A stretch of DNA of 64,000 nt from Phialocephala subalpina (taxonomy: Eukaryota; Ascomycota; Leotiomycetes; Helotiales; Mollisiaceae), in assembly GCA_900073065.1 (NCBI GenBank), contig FJOG01000041.1, positions 76,983 to 140,982 on the forward strand, read 5' to 3'. The position numbers and the translations under genes were made by a program. Within the stretch, counting starts at the first letter, position 1, and every line of letters starts with the position of its first letter. This document shows, one piece after another, positions 23,624 through 35,567 of the stretch. The notes under the pieces were generated by a model that worked only from the letters and a program-made list of their open reading frames with translations, searched no databases and had not been told where the DNA came from.

Positions 23624-23857
23624 AGGGGTTGACTTTGCTTGGCACTGCAGGTAAAGATGAAATCGAGTCAAGAGACGACTATTTGGGGATTTTGTACTTA
23701 AATGGGTACTTCCAGTCCCAAAAGATACTTGGTAGAGGGCAAAACAGAGCAAGACAGTTTTGATGGTTAAAGTTTACCGTCAAACTCTCGCTTAAAAGGG
23801 GCGGGGTTGAGGGAACCTACAACTGCAATTCCCATCCGTTCTGGTCCACAAATAAGA

Positions 23858-25515
23858 TTACAAACTAGTAAACGGAGACCCATCACTCAAAACCATCCCA
23901 TTATCCCAATCCCAAGTCGTCACACCAGTCTTAGGATCTACATACGCCGCGGTCCCCACCATTCTCACGATATCATAGCCTCTTCCACTTTCAATATTTG
24001 CGTGTCTCAATACATAATACAGGTTGGTCTCGGTGCCATTTGGATTCACCGCCGTTGCTACGAGTCCCGGATTCGCCCTGTGACCCCAAGAATTAGTCAA
24101 TGTTCAAGATGAGAGAATGATCAAGTAAGGGGGAGGACAGAGTTTACGTACATGGCGTCAGGCCAAGTGGTTCGATTCTCAGTGGAGGGCTCGTCGCCCA
24201 GGTAACCTACCTCCCAAGAATACGGACGATGATTCGAAGCTATCAGATATGTGGTAAATGAGGTTCCTCCTTGGTTGGGCGTGGACGGAGGGGTAAGTGC
24301 TAAATGGCCAACGCTAGACATCGAAGGGATATCGTTCGATTTCCAAGAGGTTGCTTTCATCATCATTAATTGATATTTTTGTGCTAATGTTCAAATGTAC
24401 GAAGAACAGGAACAGAATAAAGCTCGCATAAAGTGAGTGGAGGAAGCAAAGAATAAGCGTACCATTTCTCCATCCATCGAACTCAAACCACAACACACTC
24501 CCTAGCAATCCATCCGTCCCCATAAACGTGACCATAACTTGCTGCGCTCTCTCCTCTCGGTCAATACTGGCAACGGCTAGCGGGCCATTGGCATATTTGC
24601 TCATAGCATGCAGACTAACAGGATCGTCCCAGCCAGATCCAAAATGGTTGGATAGCATCATGACATCTTTTGCGTTCGAAATATAGGCGAGATGCAGCGT
24701 CTGGTTTCTGGGCAGGTAAGTAGCTGCTAAACTGGAATTTGCCACGACAAATTCAACCAAGGATGTCTGTGTGAGGCTTGGTATTTGGGCAACTGAATAA
24801 GAGGAATAGTTGGAGTTGATATTATAATCAGGAAACTCCATGATCGCTTCGTTGATATTATAGCCACTTGTTGTTCCAAGGGAGAGGTAAAAGATGTGTA
24901 GCTCCTATTGTCCATCAGTCGATCTAACATTTTTGGCAGAAGACATATCTCACCATAGTTGTGCCGTTCGCAAAGCAAGCAGCACTCAAACCCGTGCCAC
25001 CGACCGCCACTCTACCATTACTGTCCGTACGGATAGCAATGGTAGGTGGAATTTCAATCCCATTATCTATAGTACCCTGAACCCAGATCGAGGCAAACCC
25101 ACCTTGATATAGGACAAAGCTTCCGCCGTCGCATTCAGTCGCAGAGAGAGCTTTTACAGCGGGATTGGTCGGGTCTACAAGGCCGGCGTTTTTGAGAGCT
25201 TTGCGATAGAGCAGCACGCCAACCACTGTGCCGACAACAATTCCCGTAATTATGAGAAAGAGCAGTAGCGACAGAAGCAGGCGCTTGTAGCGTTTGAGAA
25301 AAGTACTTTTCGATCTCGAAGGAGGGGATATTCTTGGTTGCACAGCTGCATATGCGGGAAGAGCTTCGATGGAGGGGGGCAGTTCTTTGGCATGAGGATC
25401 TGCGGCGGAAGCTTCGATGTAAGGTGGTGGACGGTCGAGGTTTGACTTGAGGTGTCATTAGATCCTGACGTTGAAAGTGGGAAAGGAGCATTACTAGTCT
25501 TATGGGTGCCTCCAT
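23858..25515 (-). CDS. Membrane-anchored lectin-like hypothetical protein
   Basis: Five exons: 25495-25515 (21 nt), 24954-25445, 24463-24904, 24152-24353 and 23858-24077, giving 458 residues. A proline-rich cytoplasmic N-terminus is followed by basic residues and one strong helix (about 69-92, LLLSLLLFLIITGIVVGTVV), so it is a type II membrane protein. The outside part has repeated blade-like segments (FASIWVQG, GGTGLSAACFANGTTM, LHLAYISNAKDV, LLGSVLWFEFDGWRNG, NLYYVLRHANI) and many N-glycosylation sites. This layout resembles the fungal anchored fucose-lectin-like propeller proteins, but I cannot see enough conserved sugar-binding residues to be sure. The first exon and the 109-nt third intron are the least certain parts. 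Confidence 0.6.
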
Positions 25516-26410
25516 ATCGAGCGGTAGAGATCGGTCGAGACTGCTTCAAACCGCTCTAGCTTTTGACGATAGCCTTAATGCTGGTTCAGATGAAAGAGCC
25601 CTCCGTTCAAGACTTGACAATTAGATACTACTTCATATTCTCCATCCGTGCATGTGAAATATCGAAGATGCACACATGATTGCGCTCGTCTTTGTGAGAT
25701 GAAGCTTCATTGCGAAGAAGCGAAAGAAAATCAATGTGGGATGTCCATGATAATATCGGCGTCACTGTGCCGCTGGACCCTAGAAAGACTCTCTCTCAAT
25801 GTGGAAGCAAGTCCCTGCCAAGTATTGTGGCTGGTAGCGCATTCGAGCTCTTCCCCGCATTTGAGAGCCACTGAATTTATCGAGTCCGGGTGGCATCGTG
25901 GCTATGCTCGTGTTGAAAAGCAAGGGTGGTGAGAGTCACGTGCTTGTATTTGTTTCCACTTTCTCCACTTCTTGTTGAATGAGAGTGAGGGCCTCACTCA
26001 TCTACCCTACATCGCCGTATATAGATGAATGATGGAAGGTGAATAATAGCCCTTTAACCTAAGAATTATATAAAAGTCGTCATTTGATTTGGCATCTCGT
26101 GTTGCCCCCCCTTCCCTTCGCCCCACCTCATCACTTCATATTCTACCCTACACCCAACGGCGGAAACCCTGTTCAAAGCACAACGACCAGATAAAGAACC
26201 GCAAGCATCTTAGGCCTGAGATGTTGCTATGACATCAATTGCATCTTCAATCTCCGAGCTTTGACAGGACAATCGAAGAGGCTTCGCTAAGTTGAGATAC
26301 TACAAGCAGTACAGGGTCATAATCTTGACTAGTTGTCGTCCTTGTTCGGAAAATTTGTACTGAGAAATTCCATAAGAGGTTTAGAGATTGAGAACGCTGG
26401 TAGCTGGAAA
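25516..26410. other. Intergenic
   Basis: About 0.9 kb. No coding or RNA gene is supported; the 94-codon frame at 25648-25932 has no domain. It includes the promoter of the lectin-like gene and the 3' region of the dioxygenase. Confidence 0.5.
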
Positions 26411-27883
26411 TCAAAGTGAATTCAAAGCCTCTCGTCTCGAAACAGAATTCGGATCGAAATACGGTTTCTCCCCAACGGACGAGACTCTATAAGCAGTCCT
26501 CTTGCCAAAATAATCACTTCATAACCGTTATTCACTATACTGAGTTATTTGAAGTGGTTTGGCATGACTTACTTTGTCGCAACGTGGACAACAGAACGGT
26601 CATCCCAGATGGCGATGTCATTTTTACCCCACCGATTCCGGACTTGAAGATCATGATTCTCGACAAATAGTTGCTTGACTGAAAATTGAATATCAGCAAA
26701 GGGAGCTTAAGGCGGTACCATAGAGTGAGAATGGAGCAGAACGCACAATAGTCTTTGAGTATTTCATTTTCTCGTTCAGTGACACCGTTGATGTTCCCGT
26801 CTCTGAGGGAGTTGACTCCTGTGAAGAGACTCTTCCACCCTGTCACAGGGTTGGTACGAACGAGAGGGCTGCTCTCGGTTAGCTTTCAGTTTGAGTAACA
26901 TGACATAGTCTCAAGAGTTGTAAAGCAAACTCACTGAACGACTTCATAAGCATCCGCATCCTTATCCACAACATTATCAGGATGACCTCGTGGACCTTGC
27001 ACAAGCTCGAATCCACCATTCCTTGCCTGGCTATGGAAATTTGGGTTACGATGTGTGGCAGTCAAAGCATCTGCTGTCTTCTGAAAGAAAGGAGAGATGC
27101 GATCATAGGCTTCATACGCCGATGCCCAGATCGTGTCCCCGCCGACGTCTTCTGGAGCCTCAACGACCTTGAAAACACCGTAATCGGTTGGATTATGTTC
27201 GAAGGTGAAGCTTTGAAGAGTTAGTAGAGTTAGTGAGTTTAGTTTAGGGTGCATACTCTGAGTGCCAGCCTCCGCTAGCGAGAACCTTGGTATGACCATA
27301 TTTGTCCTTGTACCAGCCACGTCTTTGCTCGGAAGAGATTAAGGAAATTTCGTCATCTTGAGCTCCATCTTCGTCAATAGCGAAGTTTTGTTTGTAGTTG
27401 CTTAGAGGATGACGGTATAGCTGTTCTTCTGAATCAGTCGCTAGATCCTTCGCGGTCTTTAATCTTCTTCGAGATCACTCACTCCTGCTTCTTTGGGACC
27501 ACCGCTCAGCTTACCGAGCTTCTGTGCCAAAACTTTGAGTCCTTGATTTGTGAGGTCTTGCTTCCTGAAGAAAACGACCCCACGTTGTGAGACTGTTAAT
27601 TTATCAATCTGATGCACTTGAACTAGAGATTAAGATTGCCTTCACCTGTGATAGCCAAGTCTCGGATCTTTGCATCATCCTCGAGAATTTTGCTCAGCTG
27701 CAACTTGGGAAACTCTCGGCCAATGACCGATGTCACATCGCAGTGTTCATATTCATCAAGCGATCCAGAGTACTTCAGAGGTTTCGGGAATGAGCTTGAA
27801 GGTGTCTTTTTGGTGGTATCTTTGACATGCTGACGAAGCTCAGGAGAGTTGGCAGTATCAACTTCGGCGGAGGGAGGTGCCAT
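26411..27883 (-). CDS. TauD/TfdA-family 2-oxoglutarate-dependent dioxygenase
   Basis: Fe(II)/2-oxoglutarate oxygenase, cytosolic, 373 residues. Seven exons: 27646-27883, 27483-27592, 27257-27420, 26935-27210, 26747-26868, 26573-26678 and 26411-26516, all in phase, introns 46-68 nt. Conserved elements in order: QRGVVFFRKQDLT, the iron pair H169-x-D171 in GGWHSDFTFE, HPLVRTNPVTGWKSLF, ENHDLQVR, the distal iron ligand H335 in DDRSVVHVAT, and the 2-oxoglutarate arginine R349 in GKRTAYRV, followed by GEKPYFDP. The best last acceptor is GAAG at 26517, because it recovers NDYFGKR. Members release sulfite from taurine or sulfonates, or open aryloxyacetates. The substrate is not determined here. Confidence 0.92.
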
Positions 27884-28436
27884 CGTGTTATATTTGGATA
27901 TCAAAGTACGCGGACGGGCGTTGAATTGCTGGTGATGTATTTCGCGATAGTGGAGAGGCGCGCCAGAGACGATGAATTATTCCGCTGTTACAATCAACCC
28001 CACACGTGAGGCTTGTTGGCTTTCTGCAAGTATGAGGTGAGAAGCTTCACGTCTTGTGTAACACTCGCATATATTACCAATTCAAGCTCAATCGCCTGAT
28101 AAATTTAGGAAATAAGGGACTTAAGCATGTCTGTGTAGATTCTCAAAAGTGGAGGTTGAATCTGGGTGAGGTGCTTGGGTGTCGCTAAGGTGTCATTTCC
28201 CCCCTTTCGCTCGCCATGAGGACTTCTCGCTTAATCCGCAGCCATGCATCCGTCACCATAACCAATAGGTCCACCACGAAAGTCGCGTTTCCTGTTCCAT
28301 ACTCTTATCTTCTGGCGTAGTCACGGAATTCGTGGTGGAAAAGCGGTGCGCGCTATCATTTGTAGCTTACGAACATCCCATTTTCCATTGACACACAGTG
28401 AGGCTTAGGGTAGTTAAGCTTCAGCTCATCGCCCAG
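27884..28436. other. Divergent intergenic region (dioxygenase / symporter)
   Basis: 553 bp between two divergent start codons, so the dioxygenase and the anion symporter may share control elements. No coding sequence is supported. Confidence 0.5.
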
Positions 28437-30384
28437 ATGTCCAAGATTTCAGTCCAAGACAAACCGCGAAAATCAGAGTATTCACCACTGATTCCATCAA
28501 GAACGGTCGATATGGGAAAACTTTCTGAAGATGGTATTGCAACAGAGGAGGTGCCAATTGACGTCGAGGCAACCCAGGAACCGCAAAAGAAGAGGGGCTG
28601 GATCAGTCGTGTTTGGGGGAAATCAGAACTCGACGCGAAGGAGAGGAAATATGTACGAAAAGTAGATCTGTATCTGTTGTAAGTAGCGGTCCGCTTTAAT
28701 GGTCAATTGATACAGATGAGTCCTGTTCGCTGACAGGGGATAGCTCTTATATCATGTTGGGATACTTCATCAAATCACTCGACCAAACAAACATAAGTGG
28801 GTGAAAGTGAGAAAAAACATCTTACACTGCTAATGCTCATAGGTAATGCCTTTGTTAGTGGTATGAAAGAAGATGTGAGTGTTCCCTATACTTATGAAGC
28901 GCCCATTTGCTCACGTCATCGTAGCTCAAGCTGTATGGCAACCAAAGAAATTACCTAACGACGTACTTCAACATCGGAATCATCATTGGCACCGTGCCAT
29001 GTCAAATGATCCAACTGAAGTACATTCGCCCCTCCATCTTAATTCCGACGTGCGAAATCCTCTGGTCCATCCTTGTCATGGCTGAGGCCGGGGCTAAAAA
29101 CGTCGAGACGGTGAGTACCGTTCTTTCTCACTTGCTCGGTACGAGAGCAGAAAGTTAACTTAACCAAGCTATACGTTCTCCGTTTCTTCATCGGCTTCTT
29201 CGAATCATGTTCTTTCCCAGGCTACTCCGCTCTTCTCGGAAGCTGGTACGCCCCTGGCCAACTCGGCAAAAGAATAGCACTCTTCGAACAAGCGGGTGCC
29301 CTCTCCAGCATGTTTGCTGGTTACTTGCAAGCCGGGTTGTATTCGGGTCTCAACGGCCGTGGTGGGCTGTCAGGTTGGAGGTGGATGTTCATTGCCGACT
29401 CCTTGATTGGGATACCGATTGCTGTTTGGGGTTTCTGGGCCATTCCGGATCTTCCACATAACACTAAGGCATTCTATTTTAGTAAAGAGGAACGGGAGTA
29501 TGGTCTCGAGAGAATGGAGAGGATAGGGCGTGCTGCACCGAGGAAACTTACATGGAAATCTGTCAAACGGATCTATACTGGATGGCACCTTTGGGCGTTC
29601 ATCTTTCCATATGTGTAAGGAACTCTCCGATCCTCCATACTTCCCTCCCCTCTCTATTTACCAAGACATCAAGCTGACATCATCCAGAATGGTTGCAAAC
29701 GCAGGTCTTGGCCCCTCATTCTTCAACCTCTGGCTCAAAGCAGAAAAATACAGCGTCGTTCTCGTCAATACGATCCCCACAGCTGGTAGCGCACTCCAAG
29801 TCATCTTCGCGCTGATCTTCGGCACCATCGCCGATGCTAGTGGAAAACGCATGCATACGGCAAACGCTGCTTCTGTTTGCACCATAGTTGCCAATATTAT
29901 CCTTGCTATCTGGTATGTCCCGAAAGCAGCGCTCTGGTTTGCATTCTTCTTCTCTTTCGTTGGGAATGCTGTTCAGCCTGTGATCATTGCTTGGGGGCAT
30001 GAAATTACGCAGCATGATGCCGAGTTACGACAACTGCTTGTGGCGACGGGAAACATCTTTACATACACTTTCAGTGCAACGCTACCTAGTAAGCAAATAC
30101 ACGAACGTCTGAAAGAAGGTAAAACTGACCAACACTCACAGTTGCACTGTTTCCAACTTATGATGCGCCGCATTACAAATATGCGTACCAGATGTTGATC
30201 ATGTTTGGCGTGCTTGCGATTGGTGGAACTTATCTGTTAAATTACCTTTACAAGAGGGAGCTGTAAGTTCTATTTTGAGTAAAATTCAGAGAAGATAGAA
30301 GTTGACAGATACAGGGCTACTCAGAAAACAAGAGTGACAGAATCGGGCGTTGTAGTTGTCGACCGCGGCGATGAGGAAGCATAA
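28437..30384 (+). CDS. MFS anion:cation symporter (Dal5/Vht1/Liz1-type permease)
   Basis: Plasma-membrane carrier of small organic anions (family substrates include allantoate, biotin and pantothenate), 518 residues. Eight exons: 28437-28678, 28744-28796, 28843-28874 (32 nt), 28925-29110, 29169-29614, 29688-30088, 30142-30262 and 30309-30384. Signatures are MLGYFIKSLDQTNISNAFVSGMKED around helix 1, read across two introns, YFNIGIIIGTVPCQM, FFIGFFESCSFPGYSALLGSW and GWRWMFIADSLIGIPI. The LGYFIKxLDQTNI pattern is closest to the Vht1/Fen2/Seo1 side of the family. Divergent placement next to the TauD-type dioxygenase suggests uptake of its substrate, for example a sulfonate or acidic compound; this is inference only. 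Confidence 0.92.
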
Positions 30385-31304
30385 ATCTCAACTCAGCTAT
30401 GAGTAGGACTTGGTAAGGGAGAGAAAGATTAAGCCGAAGTAAGAGTGTATCTTTCTGAGATGTGACCACGTCTTGATCGGGCCAAGAATGCCGATTGAGA
30501 GCTTTCTGATCGTAGGAGTTTCTCGATACATGCTCTAGCGCAAATGTTCGGCAGGAAACAGTCAACCAGCTGCTAAAACCACCACCAAAAGCAGATACCG
30601 GTTCTCAAATAACGCGTATGAAAACTAAACAGCTGAATATTTCTTGCTTAAGCAGTTGCGAAGTTTTCATTCTCTCTGCATCTAACGCTGATCACGTGCT
30701 GGCAACTCCAAACAGCAATAACGTCCAAAAGATTCAAAATGGATGGTTTCTAACATTGACTTGGTACTAGCCAAGCTAGGGAACGAAGATTATGTAAGAC
30801 GCAGATGATTTCCACTCAATATTGCCCTCGATCAATGTCCTGAGACAGGTCCTTTCCCACGCCAGAACGGACATTGGGCACTTTCTGTTAAATTGGACCT
30901 AAATACTGCAATTCACCAACTCGGTGAGATGGCATACGAGTTGTTAAAACGATATTGCAAAGAAGAAAAAGAAGTTTTGGACTGATAGATTTTCCAGGCG
31001 AGTTGAAAAGGAGACGGATTAGTCAGCAGCTCCTTAGCTCTGAAGCTTCCCCGCATTCCATTCCACCTCCACTCTTAAGCTCTTGACACCAGCAACATTG
31101 AGTCGCCCCTCTTGACTTGCCTAGGCGCACATCGGCTTCAAGGAACCAGCTGAAGGAGCTTGTTATTCCCGGTAAGTATTGCTCCCCTCTCTTTCATCTC
31201 TCCTTGGTACCAAATACATCATCGTATTTACTCTTCGATTCCTTCCTATCTTCCTTCCCATTGTTGCTCTCCTTTCGGTCTGCAGGTACAGTATATATCT
31301 CACA
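30385..31304. other. Intergenic
   Basis: About 0.9 kb separating two genes on the same strand. No open frame with a domain and no RNA gene is visible. A CT-rich tract at about 31180-31290 just upstream of the ligase start is a typical fungal promoter element. Confidence 0.5.
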
Positions 31305-33227
31305 ATGCCATTCAAAAGCTCCCAACCAAACATCGATCGTAAGCACCCCCTCCTCTCAATCTGCCACAGCTAACCCTCCTCAGTACCAACCAACATCACC
31401 AACTGGACTTGGCTCTTCAACTCGCCCGCCTCTCCTCTGCAAACTATTCCTCCCTCCCAACTCGCCAGCTACACAAACGCGACCACACAGGAGCGAGTCT
31501 CATGGTCCCAGGTGAAGACGCATGCCACCCATCTCTCTACCGCTCTCGTCCGCCATCATGGCTTGAAGAAGCGCGACGTCGTAGCCCTCTTCTCGCAGAA
31601 CACAATATGGTATCCCGTCGCTATGTTAGCTGTGAATCGCGTTGGGGGGACAATCTCGGGAGCAAGTCCGGCGTATAATGTTGAGGAGATGACTTATGCA
31701 TTGAAGACTGCGAATGCGAAGTACCTTTTTACGATACCCGGGAGTATGGATGTTGCTTCTGCGGCGGCAAAAAATGCCGGCATACCGAAGGAGAGAGTAT
31801 TTTTGCTTGAGGGAGAAACAGAGGGGTTTACGACTATGAAGCAGCTGCTTGAGTTGGGGAAGAAAGAGGGGGACCGGGGACAGGTGGAGGAGTATAAGTT
31901 GAAGGATGGGGAGAAGAATAAGGATTTGTGTGGATTTTTGAGCTTCAGTTCTGGGACGACTGGACTTCCGAAAGCTGTAAGAAGCACCCATATTCCTTTC
32001 CCTGGACGGTTTCTAGACGGAACTGACAATCAACAGGTCATGATCTCCCATCAAAACGTGATAGCCCAGTGCCTCCAAATTCAGCAAATCACACCCAACA
32101 CGCATAGGAAGGTTCTTGCGGTGTTGCCTTCGTTCCATATCACGGGTCTCGTCCACGCCCTACATCTTCCGATCCTCCTTAACGCAGAAGTATATATGCT
32201 CTCTGCATTTACGATGAAGTCGATGCTTGATACGGTGGTCAGATACCGAATCCAGGAACTCCTTCTCGTCCCACCAATCATCATTCGTCTCGTCCGCGAC
32301 CCCATCGTCGACGAATACGACCTCAGTTTCGTGACGAGGTTTAGTAGTGGTGCAGCGCCGTTGAGTGAGGAAATTATACATCTTTTGAAGAAGAAATTTC
32401 CAAACACAGGGTACGTCAAAGCTTGCTTCTGTTTTGAAGACATTAGGGAGTCAAGCTCTCAAGACTATCCTTCGAAGGAGCTCGGCTCGACATGTTTGCT
32501 CTTCCGAATTCTAGTAACTGACATGCTAACATTTCCAAGATTCAAACAAGGCTACGGAATGACAGAATCCTGTTCTTGTATCACTGCTCACCCTCCTGAA
32601 AAATATGGATACGAACACGCGCATAAAGTTGGTTCGATCTGCGCCTCTACCACAATAAAAATTGTAGATGAAGATGGGAAAGAGCTTGAGATCAATCAAC
32701 CCGGGGAACTTCTCGCCAAAGGACCACAGATCGTGATGGGGTATCTGAACAATCCTAAGGCTACCAAGGATACATTCGATTCGGACGGTTACTTGCACAC
32801 CGGAGACCAAGCAATGATCGACTCCGAAGGAATGGTAACCATCACCGACCGCATCAAAGAAATGATTAAGGTGAAGGGGATTGGCGTCGCGCCCGCTGAG
32901 CTCGAAGATCTTCTCCTAGGCCATAAACACGTCGAAGATGTTGCGGTGCTTGGAATTCCAGACGACTACTCGGGTGAGAAACCGAAAGCGTATATTGTTA
33001 GGAAGCAGGGCGCGCCAGGGGAGAAGGAAGTTGGAGAGGGGTTGTTGAAATATGTGAAGGAGAAGAAGGTTAGGCATAAATGGGTTAAGGAAGTTGAGTT
33101 TATTGGAGAGATTCCAAAGAGTGCTAGTGGGAAGATTTTGAGGAGGTTGTTGAGAGGTAAATCTAGGAAGGGGAGCGAGGGGGTGGTAGTTAGGGATGAG
33201 AGTGTTCGGGAGAAGGCGAAGTTGTAG
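31305..33227 (+). CDS. 4-coumarate-CoA-ligase-like acyl-adenylating enzyme with peroxisomal AKL tail
   Basis: ATP-dependent acid:CoA ligase of the ANL superfamily, 562 residues. Exons 31305-31338, 31384-31976, 32037-32410 and 32540-33227. Core motifs: ALFSQNTIWYPVAML, the P-loop SFSSGTTGLPKAV spanning intron 2, the motif GYGMTES after intron 3, GYLHTGD, DRIKEMIKVKG and the catalytic lysine in PKSASGKILRR. The protein ends in ...EKAKL, and the final AKL fits the PTS1 consensus, so import into peroxisomes is likely. In fungi such enzymes activate aryl, cinnamic-type or fatty acids for beta-oxidation. The substrate cannot be fixed, but an aromatic or phenylpropanoid acid would suit the aromatic cluster 10 kb downstream. 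Confidence 0.92.
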
Positions 33228-33843
33228 ATGAGTTGTTGATTATGTAGATGTAGATACTTGATCCAGGATACGAAGTAAATGTGAAAACGATCATCCTTCT
33301 AAGAACGGTGCCACGGAAACCTCTTGGCTTGATAACGACAGCCACACAACGTTAACGACAAAGATCGCTCTTCAAATCTAGCCCGCAGCATTCAAGATCC
33401 GTAAAAAGCACACGTTGCAGTGGCTATCCTGGTCCTTGTGACAAGACGACCTTGGACGACCTTGGCCGCGACGAAACCCACAAGCACAGCCAGGTAGCCT
33501 TATCGATATGAATACATGAAATTTGGGGAGGAAAGTTTCCTTCAAGTCCTGGCTTTATATACCTTCTACAAAACTCCACTTTTCCCCAGATCCCCTATCA
33601 CGGAGGGAAAAGTGTTTCTTCGCGACGAATAGGAGTCTTTACTTCGCTGACATACTCGATTCCGCTCAGACCTCCTGATAATACTTTACTTGATAGCCGT
33701 CGTCCAATATAGTAGAGTTGCCAAGTCGACGTAAAACTCGGCCCACGTTTGTTTAATCCATCAACCAACAAGCGTTGCTGGTTTCGGGGTTATAATTTTG
33801 TAACTGCATCGAATTGAAATCCTTAATCGTTAGTCGATATCAT
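33228..33843. other. Intergenic, convergent genes
   Basis: 616 bp between two converging genes. I see no coding frame or repeat. Confidence 0.5.
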
Positions 33844-35271
33844 TTAGCCGATATAAATTCCGTGTCGAGGTCTATCTTCATCTTCAAGCAGAATCCTATG
33901 AAGCCCTTCAAAGCTTGGCTTGGCTACCTCCCTCCCATCTAGACGTATCTCGGTTTCCCATTCTTCCCTCCTCCAAAGCTGTATAACAGAGAGCCCTACC
34001 CAAACTCGGGCCGCAGTCACAATTGGACTAGCAGGATCATCAAACATTGGACCTTGTCCTGGTGGTTGTGCTGCATCTGGTCTGACTGCATTATAAATAT
34101 CTCGAATGATACCGCTTGTTCGACGTAGTGTACTGGGGTGGAGGCATGTCTGACAGTCCTTAAGACTTCGTTGCCTTTGTCCTTGACGTCTGCCATTCTT
34201 GATTTGAGGGACCATCTCGAGCCATGTCTTCTTCAAAGTCGCTAAAACCTTGGTTGCCATGTTACTATCCGTGTCGAAGATCACTTGCAAATGGGCTCCC
34301 AAATGATCAATGTTCAGGCTTTGAAGATTGGTGAGAGCATCCTCCCGAGCTCCCAACAGCGTCTGAGGCACTGGGAGCAGCTCATAATTTCCTTCATCGT
34401 AGAATACTGATTCAACGTAACATGTCCAGCGCAATGCTAACTCGAGGCTGACTCCGTTCTTTTCTAGTTGTTCCAAGTTTTCCTTTATGCTGATAATCCC
34501 TGGAAGCATTGCGGTGTTAACACTTCTCGAATTCTTACTGAGGGCGAGTGGAATATATGAGAGGCCCCTGCTGTCTTGCACTACCATTACGTAGAACCAA
34601 GCCAATGCTCGCCGCTCAGAGAATGAGAGGCCCGGAAGTAGTTCCACTGTTGAATCGCCTGCTGCAGTTCTAATGGTGATGACTGGCTTCTCCTCAACGT
34701 CGATCAATGTGCCTTGAGAAATTCCACGTAGCTGGTTGCGAAAGGGGTCAACACCAAGCCCCAGTGCCAGAAATAGCAAGGTTTGTTTGTCGCAATGTAC
34801 GCCGAGAGACTCAAACCTCAACGATGCATCCACAATAACTCTTTGAGTGCCACCTCCTATCTTAGACGTAGGAATACCTGTCGCGTAAAGCCCCATCCAA
34901 GAACACCCAACCAACCCCGTACTAATCTGCTGAACCTTCCTCGCGGCCAGAGTTTTCGGTCGACGTCCATAGGAAAGAACGCCTTGGCTTGTCAATTCGA
35001 GCTTGTCAAGACCAACAATGACGACGCCAGAGGCAGGGTCAAGGGTCAATGATACATTCTTCCGGGCTTTGGTCGGGATCAGGGACACGAGATAATGTCG
35101 TATCCAGAAGCTCCTAATGACATTCCATAATATTGGAAGCACTCCAAGAACCGCGAGAGGCACACCGATGTAAGTGATCTATGTTAAATCAATTCAAGGA
35201 TTCTCAATATGGCGAGGATATAGCAGACATACGACATCCGTGGCCGAAGTCCCTTGCTGCTGACAAGACAT
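33844..35271 (-). CDS. Hypothetical fungal protein with N-terminal membrane segment
   Basis: Exon 1 (35233-35271, 13 codons) joins exon 2 (33844-35178) through a 54-nt intron (GTATGT..CATAG), giving 457 residues. Right after the join comes ITYIGVPLAVLGVLPILWNVI, a single strong helix (about residues 14-34). The rest is soluble-looking, with WFYVMVVQDSRGLSYIPLAL, ALRWTCYVESVFYDEGNYELLP and a conserved-looking segment PIVTAARVWVGLSVIQLWRREEWETEI. I recognise the general type (Ascomycota lineage-specific proteins with this N-terminus) but know no function. It is divergent from the zinc-finger gene with only 296 bp between start codons. Confidence 0.75.
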
Positions 35272-35567
35272 TGCGATAACCTAAGGTTAAGCGAGTTCGA
35301 GCAAGCAAGAGTTGGCCACAGCGATCGGTGCCGACAAACGCAGACTCGAATGACTTAGGACTGTTGAAACTGCAAAATGTCATACGAAATCGGGCAGTCG
35401 ACGAGACGAGATGCTTCTACGAATATGGGTGCCTGGCTGCAGCCTAACCTTTCCCCCATTGGCACAGCCTTACCTGTGCAGACCTGCGGTCGCAAAAAAC
35501 ACAATCTAGGCCGAAATACTCGATCGACACCTCCATCAACTGCAATCGGGCCTGCTAAAGAATAAAG
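35272..35567. promoter_or_regulatory. Short bidirectional promoter region
   Basis: 296 bp between divergent start codons of the TM-anchored hypothetical gene and the C2H2 gene; presumably a shared promoter. Confidence 0.45.
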
